From contig NC_088301.1 of NCBI RefSeq assembly GCF_032854445.1, positions 48,293,116-48,357,115 of the forward strand: 64,000 nucleotides of DNA, given 5' to 3'. The stretch comes from Liolophura sinensis. Lineage: Eukaryota; Mollusca; Polyplacophora; Chitonida; Chitonidae. Both the position numbers and the translations under genes were made by a program. The notes beneath the pieces are model-generated. The model did not search any database. It was not told where the DNA came from and worked only from the letters and a program-made list of their open reading frames with translations. This document shows, one piece after another, positions 63,001 to 64,000 of this stretch; within the stretch, counting starts at the first letter, position 1, and every line of letters begins with the position of its first letter.

Positions 63001-63799
63001 ATATATCTGGCTTTGTTTTAACACATAGATGTGGAAAAAGTTTTTGTCAGCTTTTTTAGCTGCCCTGTTCAAAGTATAGACATAGCTTATAAGCTGATTG
63101 TTGGCATTGGCATCCTGTGACAGGAATAGCAATGTAAAACAAAATGCTAAAAGGATGGTATCTTTTTAGTACAAGTACTGCTTGTGTTGAGTTCAGATTT
63201 TGCACACAAGTAGAGAACAATAACATGAGTGGGTGTTTCATCGTTGATTCGCTTTGTGCATATTAAATGCAGGAAATCACAAAATTTACGGCAGTGTATT
63301 GTGTAAAGGACTCACTGTTAAAGTAAATGTTACGGATGGTATCTGGAACAGTACTGCATGTATTGACCAGAAGTTATACATGTCCATTCATATAAACCAT
63401 AATGGCACGAACGAGATGTTCTTTTGTAGGCTTACTCCCAAATCTAAGGTGATACTAAGCTTTATCCTTTAAATTTACACAGGTGACACAACACAACAAA
63501 GTCGCAACAATAAATTGTCGGCATACTCTGACATTGTTGACTCGTCTGAAGCAGAATCAGGGTCTCCTAATGTGAGTTTTTCCAGGCGCCTTTCCTTGTC
63601 CCCTGTTCAACACACAGTTGTCAACGGTAGCCCTTCTGAGATGGACATATCTGATATACCAGCAGCTTTACCTATGCAGAAAAATTTGGACGATTCCGTG
63701 TCAGGTTTATCTTCAGATAGTGGGAATTCATTGTCTATGTCACAGTATCGTATCATCTGCCAGTGTGGTTCCAAAAACTGTAGACAGTACTTATTCTAA
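57013..63799 (+). CDS. Histone H3-K9 methyltransferase SUV39H-like, complete
   Basis: Methylates lysine 9 of histone H3 to build heterochromatin in the nucleus, using S-adenosylmethionine. Six exons: 57013-57193, 58212-58291, 60414-61274, 61542-61694, 62315-62444, 63483-63799 (TAA), in phase, 573 aa. The start sits in a strong ACCATGG context. Chromodomain 75-125 ([22 protein letters not shown]; aromatic cage Tyr75, Trp96, Trp99 region); pre-SET Cys cluster from 281 ([23 protein letters not shown]); SET 331-468 with RGWGVKT, NHSCDPN (423-429, split by an intron) and ELTFDY (460-465); post-[11 protein letters not shown] (561-568), ending RQYLF. Longer than human SUV39H1 (412 aa) through the N-terminus, the chromodomain-to-pre-SET linker and a Ser-rich SET/post-SET linker. 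Not fused to eIF2-gamma, unlike the arthropod gene. SUV39H1 versus H2 is not applicable to an invertebrate. Confidence 0.93.
58292..60413. other. SUV39H intron 2
   Basis: A 2.1-kb intron splitting the chromodomain. The part near 58590-58670 is purine- and GC-rich with repeated GGCTAGC/GGCTGGC words; otherwise I see nothing in it. Several 60-73 aa open frames lack family features. Confidence 0.6.
61779..61916 (+). repeat. SINE family A 3' half in SUV39H intron 4
   Basis: CTGCGGATGGTCGTGGGTTT, CACAATGCTGGCTGCTAT, AAATATTCTTGAGTTTGGC, then AAAACGGCAATTAAATA and an A/T tail. The head is missing. Confidence 0.75.
62015..62120 (+). repeat. SINE family B 3' fragment in SUV39H intron 4
   Basis: CACCCTGCCACAAGAGGCTG, CCGAAAAATTGTTACATAC, then AACATTAAACCACAAACATTC aligns with the end of the family B copy at 28781-29088; the (CACT)n end is decayed to CATTCATTC. 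Confidence 0.55.
62634..62899 (+). repeat. SINE family A, full-length copy in SUV39H intron 5
   Basis: It is the only copy in the window with head, core and tail: a tRNA-like head with GGTGGTTAACATG (A-box side) and GAGTTCATGTCC (B-box side), GGCTTCCTCTCCAGC, GCGGATGGCTGTGGGTGG, GGTTTCCTCCCACCATAATG, AAATATTCTTTGAGCACAAG and an (AAAT)n tail. About 265 bases. Confidence 0.85.
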
Positions 63800-64000
63800 G
63801 TAAACTTTACATCTGTTTCAGCTTTGCCATCCAGACTGCATGTGATACATGCCCAAGCTCTGCATTTTACATTTCCTGTTTTATTACAGTTTTCTTACTT
63901 CTGCATTTTCTTTGTAATTGTACATGTACTTGGGAACTGGTTTAGGTAATGACATGTAGATCTTTCCACCAGGACATGTGAGAACGAAGTCTTGATGTGA
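63800..64000 (+). other. Start of the SUV39H 3' UTR
   Basis: The last 200 bases of the window follow the TAA stop and show no further coding exon. No AATAAA was seen before the window ends, so the transcript probably continues beyond it. Confidence 0.6.

Overview
The window looks like nuclear DNA of a lophotrochozoan invertebrate, most likely a marine mollusc. It is AT-rich, with intron-rich genes, GT-AG introns of about 0.2-4.9 kb, and two dispersed tRNA-derived SINE families of the type common in bivalves and gastropods: one ends in (AAATA)n after a TTGAGTACGGCGTAAAA motif, the other ends in (CACT)n. The organism call is an inference from protein similarity and repeats recalled from memory; no search was run.

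Layout. (1) 2680-5062 (+): the last four coding exons of a soluble guanylate cyclase beta-2-like gene (class III cyclase domain and a C-terminal CaaX box); its 5' exons were not found and are probably left of the window. (2) 14130-15371 (+): a single-exon, GPR161-like class A GPCR whose seven-helix reading frame is broken by three one-base shifts of the same sign. (3) 15.4-25.6 kb: gene-free and repeat-rich, with reverse-transcriptase fossils, a Penelope-like fossil, a long AT microsatellite and a 452-bp inverted-repeat element. (4) 25719-32424 (+): complete mitochondrial NAD-isocitrate dehydrogenase gamma subunit (IDH3G), 11 exons, 373 aa. (5) 39235-55053 (-): complete glucose-6-phosphate dehydrogenase (G6PD) facing IDH3G tail to tail, with 11 common exons plus two alternative last exons that each encode a full, different C-terminus (509 or 512 aa). 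(6) 57013-63799 (+): complete SUV39H-type histone H3K9 methyltransferase (chromodomain, pre-SET, SET, post-SET; 573 aa), head to head with G6PD across about 2 kb that holds candidate promoter elements for both.

How the genes relate. IDH3G (TCA cycle, mitochondrion) and G6PD (oxidative pentose phosphate pathway, cytosol) are housekeeping redox enzymes. SUV39H is a heterochromatin writer. They are not an operon, but IDH3G and G6PD both lie on human Xq28 and SUV39H1 lies elsewhere on human X, so the neighbourhood may keep part of an old animal linkage group.

The strongest unusual observation is the duplicated terminal exon of G6PD. It would give the enzyme two alternative C-termini at the part of the protein that, in the human enzyme, contacts the structural NADP+. 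Other leads are the CaaX box of the cyclase, the patterned frameshifts in the GPCR, a possible poison exon in IDH3G, a tight E-box/CRE pair upstream of G6PD, and two unrelated SINE families with the same 3' motif.
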